From contig JAIOPV010000001.1 in NCBI GenBank assembly GCA_021413735.1, positions 1 through 49,588 on the forward strand: DNA of 49,588 bases, in the 5' to 3' direction. The stretch is from Planctomycetota bacterium (lineage in GTDB: Bacteria > Planctomycetota > Planctomycetia > Gemmatales > Gemmataceae). The notes below the pieces were generated by a model that was not told the origin of the DNA, ran no database searches, and worked only from the letters and a program-made list of their open reading frames with translations. Below, in pieces: positions 30,701-39,496 of the stretch (the first letter of the stretch is position 1; each line of letters starts with the position of its first letter). The position numbers and the translations under genes are program-made.

Positions 30701-30891
30701 GCAATTTGTTTGTCGTCCCCCTTGCGCGGCGCACGCACGTAAACGATGTCGTAATCGTACTTCACCGTGGCATCCTTCGAGATGTGCTGTGGACTGACGT
30801 TCGAGGGACGTGATTTCTTCTCCTGCCCAACCAGCCCTGGCACCGCGACAGTGAGAAGACTCAGCAGGAGTATGGAAATAGCCCGCTTCAT
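27775..30891 (-). CDS. HzsA-related secreted dihaem protein
   Basis: 1038 aa from ATG 30891 (AGGAG eight bases upstream), with a signal peptide (ISILLLSLLTVAVPGLV). The body is a propeller-like fold (DPFVSFDGEWVYFARFHN, KVMFTSNRNGYQP, DGRVMFTSYESQGLRDL), as in the alpha subunit of hydrazine synthase. Two CxxCH haem sites follow, at about residues 656 (NDCGGCHSH) and 734 (RSCVACHTR). The C-terminal third is cytochrome-like and ends in a short beta domain. Family members are common in planctomycetes that do not perform anammox, so a redox role in the periplasm is known only by family resemblance. It is divergent from the kelch gene. Confidence 0.8.
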   Translation of the reverse strand: MKRAISILLLSLLTVAVPGLVGQEKKSRPSNVSPQHISKDATVKYDYDIVYVRAPRKGDDKQIAWAEVFAPLRAEPGSDLMLLHPDGTEEVLVAAGDDAIADPFVSFDGEWVYFARFHNVTKPGSEKPTVESADIFKLHVKTKKIVQLTQQTFTPNTGVTARGLKPPGVFNLGPCPLPGGKVMFTSNRNGYQPTKGYTPTTLQLFVMDDVPQPSEPAAQAAADSRSNVESIGHMNVNSALHPTILKDGRVMFTSYESQGLRDLRLWAVWTIHPDGTNWAPLVSAFGPSGDTAYHFMTQLSDEQIVVEEYYNLNNLGFGTFYKMAANAPVGQPFFGSAFPKDARNLPYNGTEYNRIPFTPQGLERLTTFATAFDSAARPADPADQKSPRVGKVTHPSGAPDNHLLAVWSPGPVNSNNGIKKPAIDSGIYLIKSGKAIDEPGQMLLIKNDPNYNEQWPRALVPYKRIYGVDQPKPLAAVPNDGKASPHLPAGTPFGLVGTSSFYKRESYPHGTVPNGKVTAAYAGGNDPFQGLGTLAYTGISGNWFVQGADACRYENSEIHAVRILVTEPTTDPRHTGKGKRLWWNAANERLRILGEFPLRKFTGESQPLDPDGNPDTSFLAKIPADLPFTFQTLDKNGMVLNMAQTWHQVRPGEIRNDCGGCHSHSQKPTDFNLTAAAKPEYQPFDLTKQTPLLTSKKADESSKQWDAKNETGLRFEKGVKNVEHYRDVKPILDRSCVACHTRTIEKPAGNLVLDDDTLMQGPGSLGGLVSGPPGKVPGTFFRLALDHAGQFGHKSPVGNWAHPQASRYVRLFQARRSLLVWKLYGERLDGWNNEDFACETNPGDPDSLRYKGQPFANKPENRRLVNLAYSGIIMPPPEAIAGSYERPDGKKIKVPPLSDEDRRTLVRWIDLGCPIDLDFDAAQPTARGNGWLQDDSRPTLTLTYPRAGANAELTRVLVGMHDYDSGLDTDSFRVVTDFAVDGVPAGENLAAKFKTMPGSIWELPLARPIKNLASGTVTVSVKDRQGNLTEIVRRFSVK

Positions 30892-31425
30892 GGGTGTGTT
30901 CTCCTGTCCGAAGATGATCGAGGTTTTCACAGCTTCCCTGATCGGGGTTCCAACTGCAACACTCGACCTTCAATCCGCGAATTGCAAGGCTGGTCTGCTC
31001 AAGAGTGGGGGGTCGCTGGCCGTCTGCTCGAACAAGCTCGAAGCCTGGATGGCCACGCCACCGGAGCCAAGACGATCGCGTTGCTCGGCGACGAACTCCG
31101 CTTCTGGAAGATGGCGAAGAGCGTGAGGATGGCAACGCCAAGCTCGCCGGAAGCGTACCGCACCCAGGTTTGTCGCAGATTGACACTCGCGTGCCTGATC
31201 GTGGCGAGGATACCCAGCTGGCCACTGGTGGTGGTCGGCGGTCGTCGCGATTCTGTTGACCGAAAAACATCCTTCCTGTCTAATCCACGTCATTTCGCCC
31301 ATATCTCTGCACCTGCGTATAACCGCAGTCATCCACGGCACTTCTGTGGGAAAGACACAGGCGAGCGTCCGAACGCAGAAAGTGAAAAGTTGCTTGGTCT
31401 CCTCTTCCTTCAACCTGGAACTGCG
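30892..31425. other. Divergent intergenic region, no supported gene
   Basis: 534 bp between the HzsA-related gene (minus) and the kelch/FnIII gene (plus). Frames across it are open but lack a recognisable family, a good start or a signal. It should hold both promoters; I cannot place them with confidence. A run of CTCCTCTTCC lies close to the plus-strand start instead of a strong ribosome site. Confidence 0.5.
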
Positions 31426-33507
31426 ATGAAACCCTTCCTGGCATCCCTCATTGCACTCGGCTTGTTCATCGCGAGTCTGTCGGCGGCCGAGCCAGCGGCA
31501 CCCGACTGGATCAAGCACCCCGAGAACACCTGGGTGAAGCAAAGCCCACGAGAAGGATCGCCCGTGCCTGGCTTCCCCTACGAAGGGAGCGGCGATTACG
31601 ACCCGTTCACTCGCCGCTGGATTCACCACGCGGGCCACGACGGCATCCCGCAGGGCTTCCACACATTCATCCTCGATCTGGACACAGGCAAGTGGGAGCA
31701 ACACTTTCCGCCCACTTCCCCACCAGGTGTGTGTTGCGTCGATGGCGCGAACTGTTTCGATCCCATCGCTCGCCGCTTCGTTCGGTTCCCGGGCGGCATG
31801 CTCGGTCACGGTTACCAGTGGAGTCGCGGTGAGAAGCTGAAGGACTCGGCCGTATGGTTGTACGATCCCGTCGCGAAGAACTGGGCAAACATGCGGCCAC
31901 TGCCATACGCGGAACCCGAGAAGGGACCGCCGCAGGGGATTGGTGGACTCAACAGCGGCGCGGTGTATGCCCCGAATCACGAACTCACGCTCTCGTTTGG
32001 TGGGCAAGGCGTTTCCGGGGGCAAGAACACATTGTTCGCCTACGACGCGCACGCCAACACACTTCACCACATCAAGGCCGAAAACGCACCGCCGGCACGC
32101 GATGGCATGGGACTCGCCTACGACACTCGCCACGATGTCCTTGTCATGTTCGGCAGTCAGTATTCGCCCGATGAACGGACTTGGCTGTATGACTTGAAGA
32201 CCAACAAGTGGGAAGGGCTGAACCTCGATCCTCACCCGCCCGCAGTGAAGGCCACCAAGGAATACTCGACCATTCCCCGGATGGCCTACGACCCCGTGAA
32301 CGGCATCGTGCTGTGTGTGGCGTGGCTTGGTGACCGCGGTCACGAGACCTGGGCGTTTGATGTCGGCAAACGAGCGTGGACGAAACTCAGCCCCGCGACC
32401 GAGCCGGACCCCAGCAAGAGCCGCTCGCGGAACCTCGGCTATGACCCGGGCCGCAACCTCTTCATCCTCGAAACCTCGGGTGCCAAATCCAACCGGCCCG
32501 AAGTGTGGACGTACCGCTACAAGGCCGCGCCTGCCGGAGACCGTCCCCTCCTGCCAACGGATGTGAACGTGGTCACTGCGGCCGGCGGCAAAGCAACCGT
32601 GAACTGGAAGCCCGTGGTCGGTGCGAAGGGATACGAGGTTCACCGCGCCATCGTCGATCTTCCCTGGAAGGCCGAGTTCCAGCGAGTCGGCACTCCGAAA
32701 GAGAATTCGTTCGAGGATACCGGGCTGGAGAGTGGGAAAGTGTATGCCTATATCGTGAAGGCAGTCGCAGCGGACGGGACCGTCGGTGCCGCGAGTGTCC
32801 GGGCGTGGACTCGGCCCACGGTGCCGACACAGCCCGTCGTGTCTGTGTTAGCGAACGACAAGATCGAGGTGCGCTGGGATCGGCACACGGCAGCGGAAGT
32901 CGTCGGATACAACGTCTACCGTGGGGTCGTTCATGTCCGCACCGTCGTCGAGGGAACGCCGGGCGCGTGGAAGGACAACGACCCGAAGTATGACCAGCCG
33001 CAGGTGGTGCAAGTGCGGAATATCACCGACCTGAAGAAGCTCAACGATGCGCCGCTGACTAAGACAACTCTCACGGACAGCCTTGACCTCACGAAGAAAA
33101 GGCCGGCCTCGGGCGAGTATCGGTTCGGGGTGTCTGCCTACATCGTCCGTGCGGTGAACCGGCTCGGCACCGAGAGCGGCCCCTCGCCATACGCTCTCAC
33201 CATCCCCTCCGAACTGCTGAATGTCCTCTGTCGAGAACACGGCGAGGTGGCCGAGTTGAAGTGGGACGCCGCCCTTGAGAAAGGGGTGGCTGGCTATCAC
33301 GTGTACATGCTGGAAGGCACCTGGAAGATCGTCCGTGTTACCGAGAAGCCTCTGAAAGAGACCACTTTCCGGCACAAGGTGGGCAAGGGGCAAACGCGCT
33401 TCTGGGTGGTGACCGTGGACGCTCTGGGCCAGGAAGGCCAGCCTTCGTCGCCCGCATGGTTCAACCAAAGCTATCGCGGTTTCTATACCGGCGACTGGCA
33501 CCAGTAG
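31426..33507 (+). CDS. Secreted kelch-propeller protein with fibronectin III domains
   Basis: 693 aa from ATG 31426 with a signal peptide (LASLIALGLFIASLSAA). The first 370 residues have kelch-like blades (WIHHAGHDGIPQGFHTFI, NTLFAYDAHANTLHHI, RTWLYDLKTNKWEGL, TWAFDVGKRAWTKLSP). The rest has about three FnIII-type modules (ATVNWKPVVGAKGYEVHRA, IEVRWDRHTAAEVVGYNVY, VAELKWDAALEKGVAGYHV). It is likely periplasmic or surface and binds a polymer or protein partner. The hydrolase gene follows after 34 bp, so the two are probably one transcript. Confidence 0.75.
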   Translation: MKPFLASLIALGLFIASLSAAEPAAPDWIKHPENTWVKQSPREGSPVPGFPYEGSGDYDPFTRRWIHHAGHDGIPQGFHTFILDLDTGKWEQHFPPTSPPGVCCVDGANCFDPIARRFVRFPGGMLGHGYQWSRGEKLKDSAVWLYDPVAKNWANMRPLPYAEPEKGPPQGIGGLNSGAVYAPNHELTLSFGGQGVSGGKNTLFAYDAHANTLHHIKAENAPPARDGMGLAYDTRHDVLVMFGSQYSPDERTWLYDLKTNKWEGLNLDPHPPAVKATKEYSTIPRMAYDPVNGIVLCVAWLGDRGHETWAFDVGKRAWTKLSPATEPDPSKSRSRNLGYDPGRNLFILETSGAKSNRPEVWTYRYKAAPAGDRPLLPTDVNVVTAAGGKATVNWKPVVGAKGYEVHRAIVDLPWKAEFQRVGTPKENSFEDTGLESGKVYAYIVKAVAADGTVGAASVRAWTRPTVPTQPVVSVLANDKIEVRWDRHTAAEVVGYNVYRGVVHVRTVVEGTPGAWKDNDPKYDQPQVVQVRNITDLKKLNDAPLTKTTLTDSLDLTKKRPASGEYRFGVSAYIVRAVNRLGTESGPSPYALTIPSELLNVLCREHGEVAELKWDAALEKGVAGYHVYMLEGTWKIVRVTEKPLKETTFRHKVGKGQTRFWVVTVDALGQEGQPSSPAWFNQSYRGFYTGDWHQ

Positions 33508-33541
33508 ACGGCGCCACACTGCCCGAACGGAGATCCAACCG

Positions 33542-35242
33542 ATGCGACACTGCTTCACTCTCGCTGTTCTGTTGTTCCTCGGAACGGCGAAGGCCGCGGA
33601 GCCGGAGGCCGCCGACATCCGGGCCACGTACCGCGATGGGCAAACCTTCGTCACCTGGACCGACGCGGCCGAGGGCGAGGCCGGGACCAAGTTCCGCTAC
33701 AGTCTCTATCGCTCCGACAAGCCGATCACCGCCGAGAACTTGAAAGACGCGGAGTTGTGCTACCACGGAGTGCTGAACAACTCGGCCCGTCTGTTCGGGA
33801 CCGCGTTCAACGCCAAGGATCGCCTCGACCCCAAGAAACCCACGTCGGTCATCGAACCGGGCGGGAAGCCGCTTCCGATGTGGAGCGGGCTTGCCGTTCA
33901 CACTGTCCGAGCAGCGGGGAAGGCTTACTACGCGGTCGTTGTGACCGACGAGAAGTATCAGCCGATTTCCCGCGTTGTTCCCGGGAAGAGCGCAACCATG
34001 GAAGCCGCGGAGGAGAAGGTCGCGCCGCCGCAACCGATCAAGCTCCACGATTCCAAATCTCGCGGACAGTATTCGCCGCAAACCTCCATCACGGGGCAGA
34101 AGGGATTGCCGCTGCGGGTGGAACTGCACGGGAGCCAGGGTCAGGGTGGCGGCGCGGGCGACTACGGCGATTACTACCTCTACTTCGCCACACCCGAGAT
34201 GGGCTATCGAGATGGACTGCCGGGGGTGTTCTCGGTGGAGGAACGACGCGAGAAAACCGGCAACTACCTCCTGCTCCGTGGGCGTGACGCCATCGAACAC
34301 CCGAGCGGCACCCGGGCGATGGAGACGTACTGGTTCGGTTATCTCTGCGTTCCGCAGCACGCCAAGCACACCGAACCGCGTGCGTATCCGTTCACAGAGC
34401 GACGCGAAGAGTGGATCGTTGACTGGGTGACGAAGACCTACGCCGCGGACCCAGAGCATGTCACGGCCTCGGGCGGCTCGATGGGTGCCTGGGGCTCGAC
34501 GACCTACGCCTTCCGGCACCCAGAACGATTCGCGGCCGTGTTCCCCAATCGGCCCCGCACCCGACAGCGCGGATTGCCAAGCCTTCTCGGTGGCGAAGTG
34601 GCCAAGGGGAAAGCCCTGTTCATGGACGACGGAAAGACGGATTACTTCACCAGCATGGACCTGGTGAAGTTCGCCACCGATCACACCGACGATCTGCCGT
34701 TTTATGGTTGGTGCTGCGGTCGTCGCGATGGCTTCGCCACATGGCAAGAACAGGTCGAGATGGTGAAATCCCTGACCGCAGCCAAGCATGGCTTTGCCTT
34801 CGCCTGGAACGACGGCGACCACAGCTCCGGGGCGCAGCCGATGGCTCAGGTGGCGAAGTACTACCCGCCGGAGTTGTTCGCCCGCAACAAGAGCTACCCC
34901 GCGTTCGGAAACAGTTCGATCGACCAGAAACTCGGCAACGGTGACCCGAAAGACGGCGACCTGGAAGGTGGCATCAATCTCGGCTTCCGCTGGTCAGAGG
35001 TTGTGGACGAGGAAATGAAGTGGTCGGTGAGGCTTGCGAACGATCTCGCCAAGGCCGACATGACAGTGGAAGTGACGCCACGCCGCTGCCAGAAGTTCAA
35101 GGTTCGCCCCAACACCGAACTTCGCTGGGCGTGCTCCACGGGCGATTCTGGCAAGGTCGTTGCCGATGCGGCCGGTCTGGTCACGGTTCCCGCTGTCCGA
35201 CTTCCACCGGGTAAGGATGTCGTGCTGAGCATCAGCCGCTGA
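33542..35242 (+). CDS. Secreted alpha/beta-hydrolase, esterase-like
   Basis: 566 aa from ATG 33542 with a short signal peptide (FTLAVLLFLGTAKA). An N-terminal beta domain (ATYRDGQTFVTWTD) is followed by the hydrolase core. TASGGSMGAWGS at about residue 310 is the nucleophile elbow (GxSxG), preceded by WIVDWVTKTYAADPEHV, and AFAWNDGDHSSG supplies an acid/His region. The C-terminus is a beta domain (ADMTVEVTPRRCQKFKVR). It resembles esterases of the Esterase_phd/prolyl-oligopeptidase type, with a substrate I cannot name. It follows the kelch/FnIII gene closely. Confidence 0.7.
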   Translation: MRHCFTLAVLLFLGTAKAAEPEAADIRATYRDGQTFVTWTDAAEGEAGTKFRYSLYRSDKPITAENLKDAELCYHGVLNNSARLFGTAFNAKDRLDPKKPTSVIEPGGKPLPMWSGLAVHTVRAAGKAYYAVVVTDEKYQPISRVVPGKSATMEAAEEKVAPPQPIKLHDSKSRGQYSPQTSITGQKGLPLRVELHGSQGQGGGAGDYGDYYLYFATPEMGYRDGLPGVFSVEERREKTGNYLLLRGRDAIEHPSGTRAMETYWFGYLCVPQHAKHTEPRAYPFTERREEWIVDWVTKTYAADPEHVTASGGSMGAWGSTTYAFRHPERFAAVFPNRPRTRQRGLPSLLGGEVAKGKALFMDDGKTDYFTSMDLVKFATDHTDDLPFYGWCCGRRDGFATWQEQVEMVKSLTAAKHGFAFAWNDGDHSSGAQPMAQVAKYYPPELFARNKSYPAFGNSSIDQKLGNGDPKDGDLEGGINLGFRWSEVVDEEMKWSVRLANDLAKADMTVEVTPRRCQKFKVRPNTELRWACSTGDSGKVVADAAGLVTVPAVRLPPGKDVVLSISR

Positions 35243-35349
35243 AGTCGCTCAGAGTCTCTGCCCGTGTTTTGCGGCTTCATTTGGCGTCCTTTGAACGCCC
35301 ACCGATTGTAAACTGATCATCCCGCCTTCCCGCCGTCGGAACTCATCGA

Positions 35350-38001
35350 ATGCGAATCCCTGTCCTTGTTCTCATTTGCCTTGCCACGCCCATTGCTGCT
35401 CGGGCTGACGAAGGGAACGATTTCTTTGAATCCCGCGTTCGCCCCGTGCTGGTCGAACATTGTCTCGGGTGCCACGGCGAGAAAAAGCAGAAGGGCGGGC
35501 TTCGACTCGACACCAAAGCCGGCTGGGAAAAGGGCGGCGACACCGGCCCCGCCATCGTCCCTGGCAAACCAGACAAGAGCCATCTCATCCTTCTCGTGCG
35601 AGGTAAGCCGGGCACTCCGCCGCAGATGCCGCCAGACAAAGTGCTGCCTGAGCGGGCTGTCGCCGATCTGGTGAAGTGGGCAGAGATGGGGGCGCCCGAT
35701 CCGCGAACCGGCACGGCAACGACTGTTCGGCAGATCGATTGGAAGGCCGCCGCCGAGTTCTGGGCCTTTCGACCAGTCGCAGCGAAGGAACCCCCAGTCT
35801 CAAAAGATCCGCGATTCACGCAACCCATTGACCGGTTCGTTGCCTCCAAACTCGAAGCCGCTGGCCTGAATCCCATGGGCCGTGCTGACAAGAGGGCGTT
35901 GGTTCGTCGGGTCACGTTTGACCTGACGGGTTTGCCGCCAACGCTGGAGGAGGTCGAGGCGTTTGTAGCGGACACCAGGCCCGACGCCTACGCGAAATTG
36001 ATCGACCGACTGCTGAAGGCTCCTCAGTATGGCGAACACCAGGCGCGTGCCTGGCTCGACCTTGCCCGGTACGCCGAGGATCAGGCACACCAATCCGGCG
36101 AAAGCGGGCTTCCGCTCGCATGGCGATATCGCGACTGGGTCGTTGAGGCGTTCAATCGCGACCTGCCTTACGATCGATTCGTCAAACTCCAACTCGCAGC
36201 TGATGCTCTCGAAACTTCGACCGACGATCCCGCTGACCGGCGTGCACTCGGCTTCCTTGGACTTGGAGCGCTTTATTACAAGAACACCGACATCCCGCGA
36301 GTGCTCGCCGAAGAATGGGACGATCGCGTCGATACACTCACTCGCACCTTTCTCGGGCTAACAGTCAGTTGCGCCCGGTGCCACGACCACAAATATGACC
36401 CAATTCCCACGCAAGACTACTACTCGCTGACTGGCATCATCGCGGGAACGAAGATGGTGCTTGTTCCGATTGCTGCGCGAGACACGATTACAGCATTCGA
36501 CACCGCGAAGGCTCGCGCTGCGGAGGCAGCGAAGAAAGCGCAGACAGTCCTTCAAGCTGAGGCCGACCGCGTGGCACTCGGCAAGGCCGACGCGTTCGCG
36601 GAGTACGCACTCGCCGTATGGACGTTCCACGCCAAGAAGTTGGACACACCCGACCTCAAACCCGACGAAACCGCAAAGGCACTCGGACTCGACGTGAAAG
36701 CGTTCGTCGCGTTCGACGCATACCTGAAGAAGGATCGTGGGCAGAACCACCACCTCGCGAAGTGGACCACGCTGCTTCCCAAGAAGGACGGCCCGCGAGA
36801 ACCGCCTGTCGAGGTACGAACGCTCGCGGAATTGATGCAGAAGAAGTCGAAGGAGGAACTGGGCAAGCCGTATGCCATGCGCAATCTTGATCAGCAGAAG
36901 GAACTGTTCGGCGAGAAGGGCGTGTTTCCGCTGATCGAAGAAACGCTCATCCCGGCGGCAAATCAGGCGTGGCGAGCCGAGTACATCCCGCTTGCGATCG
37001 CCGCGAAGAATGCAGCAAGCGAAGTGCCGCCACAGCCGGCACAGGCACACGGCGTCACGGACGCACCGAAGCCTGCGGACCTGAAGGTGTTCGTTCGCGG
37101 CAACCCGTACAACCTCGGCGAGTTGGCCCCACGGCGGTTTTTGCGAGTCGTCGCCGGCGGGGACGCACCGAAGTTCAGCACGGGGAGCGGCCGCAAGGAA
37201 CTGGCAGAAGCCATCGCCAACGCGAAGAACCCGCTGACCGCTCGCGTGATGGTGAATCGCATCTGGCAGCAGCACTTCGGCCGAGGAATCGTCGCAACGC
37301 CATCGAACTTTGGTGCCGTGGGGGGTCGTCCATCGCACCCCGAACTGCTCGACTACCTCGCGGATCGGTTCGTGCGGCAAGGGTGGTCGGTGAAGCAATT
37401 GCACCGCGACATCCTGCTCTCCGAAACGTACCAGCGTGCCTCGACGACCGACGCGAAGAACATTGTCGCCGACCCCGAGAACGCACTGCTGTGGCGAGTA
37501 TCGCGTCGGCGTCTGACGATCGAAGCGTTCCGCGATGCAGCCCTCGCCGTGACCGGCGAACTCGATCGCACGTCCGGCGGCGTGAGTCTCGATCTTGATG
37601 ACGCGAAGAACGTCCGCCGCACGGTCTATGGAAAGGTGAGTCGTCACGAATTGAATCGCTTGTTGCGCCTGTTCGACTTTCCCGATCCGAACATTTCGAG
37701 CGAACGACGAACCGAGACGACGCTGCCGCAACAAGCGTTGTTCGCACTGAACAGCCCGTTCGTCATCACGCGCGCGAAGACACTGGCAGCGCTTCTCGCA
37801 AAACAGCCGGACACCGCCGTTCAGGTTCGCACAGCGTATGGTCTGGTCTACACACGCCCGCCCGCCGAGGCCGAGTTGGCCGGAGCGGTCCGATACCTGT
37901 CAGCGAATGATTCACCAGAAGCAGGGAAAGCCGCACTCACGCGATTGGAACGGTTCGCTCAAGCCCTGTTGGCGAGTAACGAGTTCTATTTCATCGACTA
38001 A
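35350..38001 (+). CDS. PSCyt1-DUF1549-DUF1553 (PSD1) planctomycete protein
   Basis: 883 aa from ATG 35350 with a signal peptide. Cytochrome-type site EHCLGCHGEKKQKGG (C38, C41, H42) with GLRLDTKAGWEKGG is PSCyt1. RRVTFDLTGLPPTLEEVEAF and ARAWLDLARYAEDQ, then SCARCHDHKYDPIPTQDYY, are DUF1549. NPLTARVMVNRIWQQHFGRG and SERRTETTLPQQALFALN are DUF1553. This is the standard architecture. The genes occur in large numbers in planctomycetes, often beside DUF1501, and are thought to act in outer-compartment sugar or sulfated-polymer metabolism, which is unproven. Confidence 0.92.
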   Translation: MRIPVLVLICLATPIAARADEGNDFFESRVRPVLVEHCLGCHGEKKQKGGLRLDTKAGWEKGGDTGPAIVPGKPDKSHLILLVRGKPGTPPQMPPDKVLPERAVADLVKWAEMGAPDPRTGTATTVRQIDWKAAAEFWAFRPVAAKEPPVSKDPRFTQPIDRFVASKLEAAGLNPMGRADKRALVRRVTFDLTGLPPTLEEVEAFVADTRPDAYAKLIDRLLKAPQYGEHQARAWLDLARYAEDQAHQSGESGLPLAWRYRDWVVEAFNRDLPYDRFVKLQLAADALETSTDDPADRRALGFLGLGALYYKNTDIPRVLAEEWDDRVDTLTRTFLGLTVSCARCHDHKYDPIPTQDYYSLTGIIAGTKMVLVPIAARDTITAFDTAKARAAEAAKKAQTVLQAEADRVALGKADAFAEYALAVWTFHAKKLDTPDLKPDETAKALGLDVKAFVAFDAYLKKDRGQNHHLAKWTTLLPKKDGPREPPVEVRTLAELMQKKSKEELGKPYAMRNLDQQKELFGEKGVFPLIEETLIPAANQAWRAEYIPLAIAAKNAASEVPPQPAQAHGVTDAPKPADLKVFVRGNPYNLGELAPRRFLRVVAGGDAPKFSTGSGRKELAEAIANAKNPLTARVMVNRIWQQHFGRGIVATPSNFGAVGGRPSHPELLDYLADRFVRQGWSVKQLHRDILLSETYQRASTTDAKNIVADPENALLWRVSRRRLTIEAFRDAALAVTGELDRTSGGVSLDLDDAKNVRRTVYGKVSRHELNRLLRLFDFPDPNISSERRTETTLPQQALFALNSPFVITRAKTLAALLAKQPDTAVQVRTAYGLVYTRPPAEAELAGAVRYLSANDSPEAGKAALTRLERFAQALLASNEFYFID

Positions 38002-38020
38002 TCTTCCGGAGGATGAAGAC

Positions 38021-39406
38021 GTGATCGGACATACTTTTACTCGCCGCGATGTGCTGCGAAGTCTTGGCGGTGGACTCGGCAGCATTGGGCTGGCGGCAGC
38101 GATCGGTGAGCAAAACGTACAAGCTGCGACTGATCCGCTTGCGCCGAAAGCCCCGCACTTCCGCCCGCGAGCGAAGCGGCTCATCCACCTGTTCATGAAC
38201 GGTGGGCCGTCGCACGTGGACACATTCGATCCCAAACCGGCGCTGGTGAAGTACGCCGGCCAACGACCACCGGCGGCGAACCTGAAGACGGAACGCCAGA
38301 CGTTCAACCTGTTCCCTTCGCCGTTCAAGTTCACGCCCTCGGGAAAGTCCGGCCTCGAGATCAGTTCCCTGTTTCCGAAGCTGTCCGGGTGCGCCGACGA
38401 CCTGTGCGTGATTCGGTCGATGCACACCGACATCCCAAACCACGAACCCGGCTTGTTGATGATGACGTGCGGGTCGAATCAACCGATTCGTCCGTCGTTC
38501 GGTTCGTGGCTACTGTACGGCCTCGGGAGCGAGAACCGCGATCTGCCGGGGTTCGTGGTGCTGTGTCCGGGTCGTCCGGGGGTCGTCGGCCCGCAGTTGT
38601 GGAGCAACAGCTTTCTTCCGGGAATGTTCCAGGGGTGCCACGTCGTCAATCGCGGCATGAAACCGGATGGGGTGATCGCACACCTCGCGAATCCTGCACT
38701 CACGCGACCCGCTCAGCGAGAGCAACTCGACCTGCTGAACGAAATGAACGAGCGACACCTGGCGGCGCGACCAGGGGATGCGGCGCTTGAGGCACGCATC
38801 AACTCGATGGAGATGGCATTCCGGATGCAGACGGAAGCTCCCGGAGTGTTCGACCTCAGTAAAGAGTCATTGAAGACTCGCGAGATTTACGGCAAGGGTG
38901 ACTTCAACGATGGCTGCTTGTTGGCTCGTCGGCTCGTAGAACGTGGGGTGCGTGTGGTGCAACTCCACTACGACGCTCAACAGAACTGGGACTCGCACGA
39001 AAGCACCGAACACCATGCGGGGTGCGCGAAGCGAGTGGATCAACCCATCGCAGCGCTGTTGACGGATTTGAAAGCACGCGGACTGCTCGACGACACGTTG
39101 GTGCTCTGGGGCGGGGAGTTTGGCCGAACGCCGACGGCGGAGGGGAAGTCAACGGGCCGCGATCACAACCATTATGGGTTCAGCGTGTGGCTCGCTGGCG
39201 GCGGCGTAAAGGGCGGTATGAGCTATGGTGCGACCGATGAGTTCGGATTCGCAGCGGTGGAGAATCGAACTCACGTCCACGACCTCCACGCCACGATTCT
39301 TCATCTGATGGGACTCGACCACGAGAAACTCACATACCGCTACAGCGGTCGCGACTTCCGCCTCACGGACGTCCACGGCAAAGTGGCGGACTCGATTCTC
39401 GCATGA
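38021..39406 (+). CDS. DUF1501 protein, Tat-exported sulfatase-like
   Basis: 461 aa from GTG 38021, chosen because GGAGG lies eight bases upstream and FTRRDVLRSLGGGLGSIG then forms a twin-arginine signal at the N-terminus. HLFMNGGPSHVDTFDPKP, NHEPGLLMMTCGSNQPIRP, VQLHYDAQQNWDSHE and LWGGEFGRTPTAEG are DUF1501 hallmarks (alkaline-phosphatase-like fold). It follows PSD1 by 19 bp, the common planctomycete pair. Family role is unproven. Confidence 0.92.
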   Translation: MIGHTFTRRDVLRSLGGGLGSIGLAAAIGEQNVQAATDPLAPKAPHFRPRAKRLIHLFMNGGPSHVDTFDPKPALVKYAGQRPPAANLKTERQTFNLFPSPFKFTPSGKSGLEISSLFPKLSGCADDLCVIRSMHTDIPNHEPGLLMMTCGSNQPIRPSFGSWLLYGLGSENRDLPGFVVLCPGRPGVVGPQLWSNSFLPGMFQGCHVVNRGMKPDGVIAHLANPALTRPAQREQLDLLNEMNERHLAARPGDAALEARINSMEMAFRMQTEAPGVFDLSKESLKTREIYGKGDFNDGCLLARRLVERGVRVVQLHYDAQQNWDSHESTEHHAGCAKRVDQPIAALLTDLKARGLLDDTLVLWGGEFGRTPTAEGKSTGRDHNHYGFSVWLAGGGVKGGMSYGATDEFGFAAVENRTHVHDLHATILHLMGLDHEKLTYRYSGRDFRLTDVHGKVADSILA

Positions 39407-39496
39407 AGTTCACGAGTCGCCTCGCCGCAGCCGATCAGCACGAGCGTGGCCATTCCTCAATCGAACCGACCCTTGTTCGGCACTAACCCGCGTTCC

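Noticed and set aside
29081-30813. Long frames on both strands overlapping the HzsA-related gene
   Set aside because: They are Arg/Gly-rich shadows typical of high-GC DNA and show no domain.
27775-30891. Hydrazine synthase of an anammox organism
   Set aside because: Only an alpha-like protein is present, with no beta/gamma subunits, hydrazine dehydrogenase or other anammox genes, and the setting is Gemmata-like.
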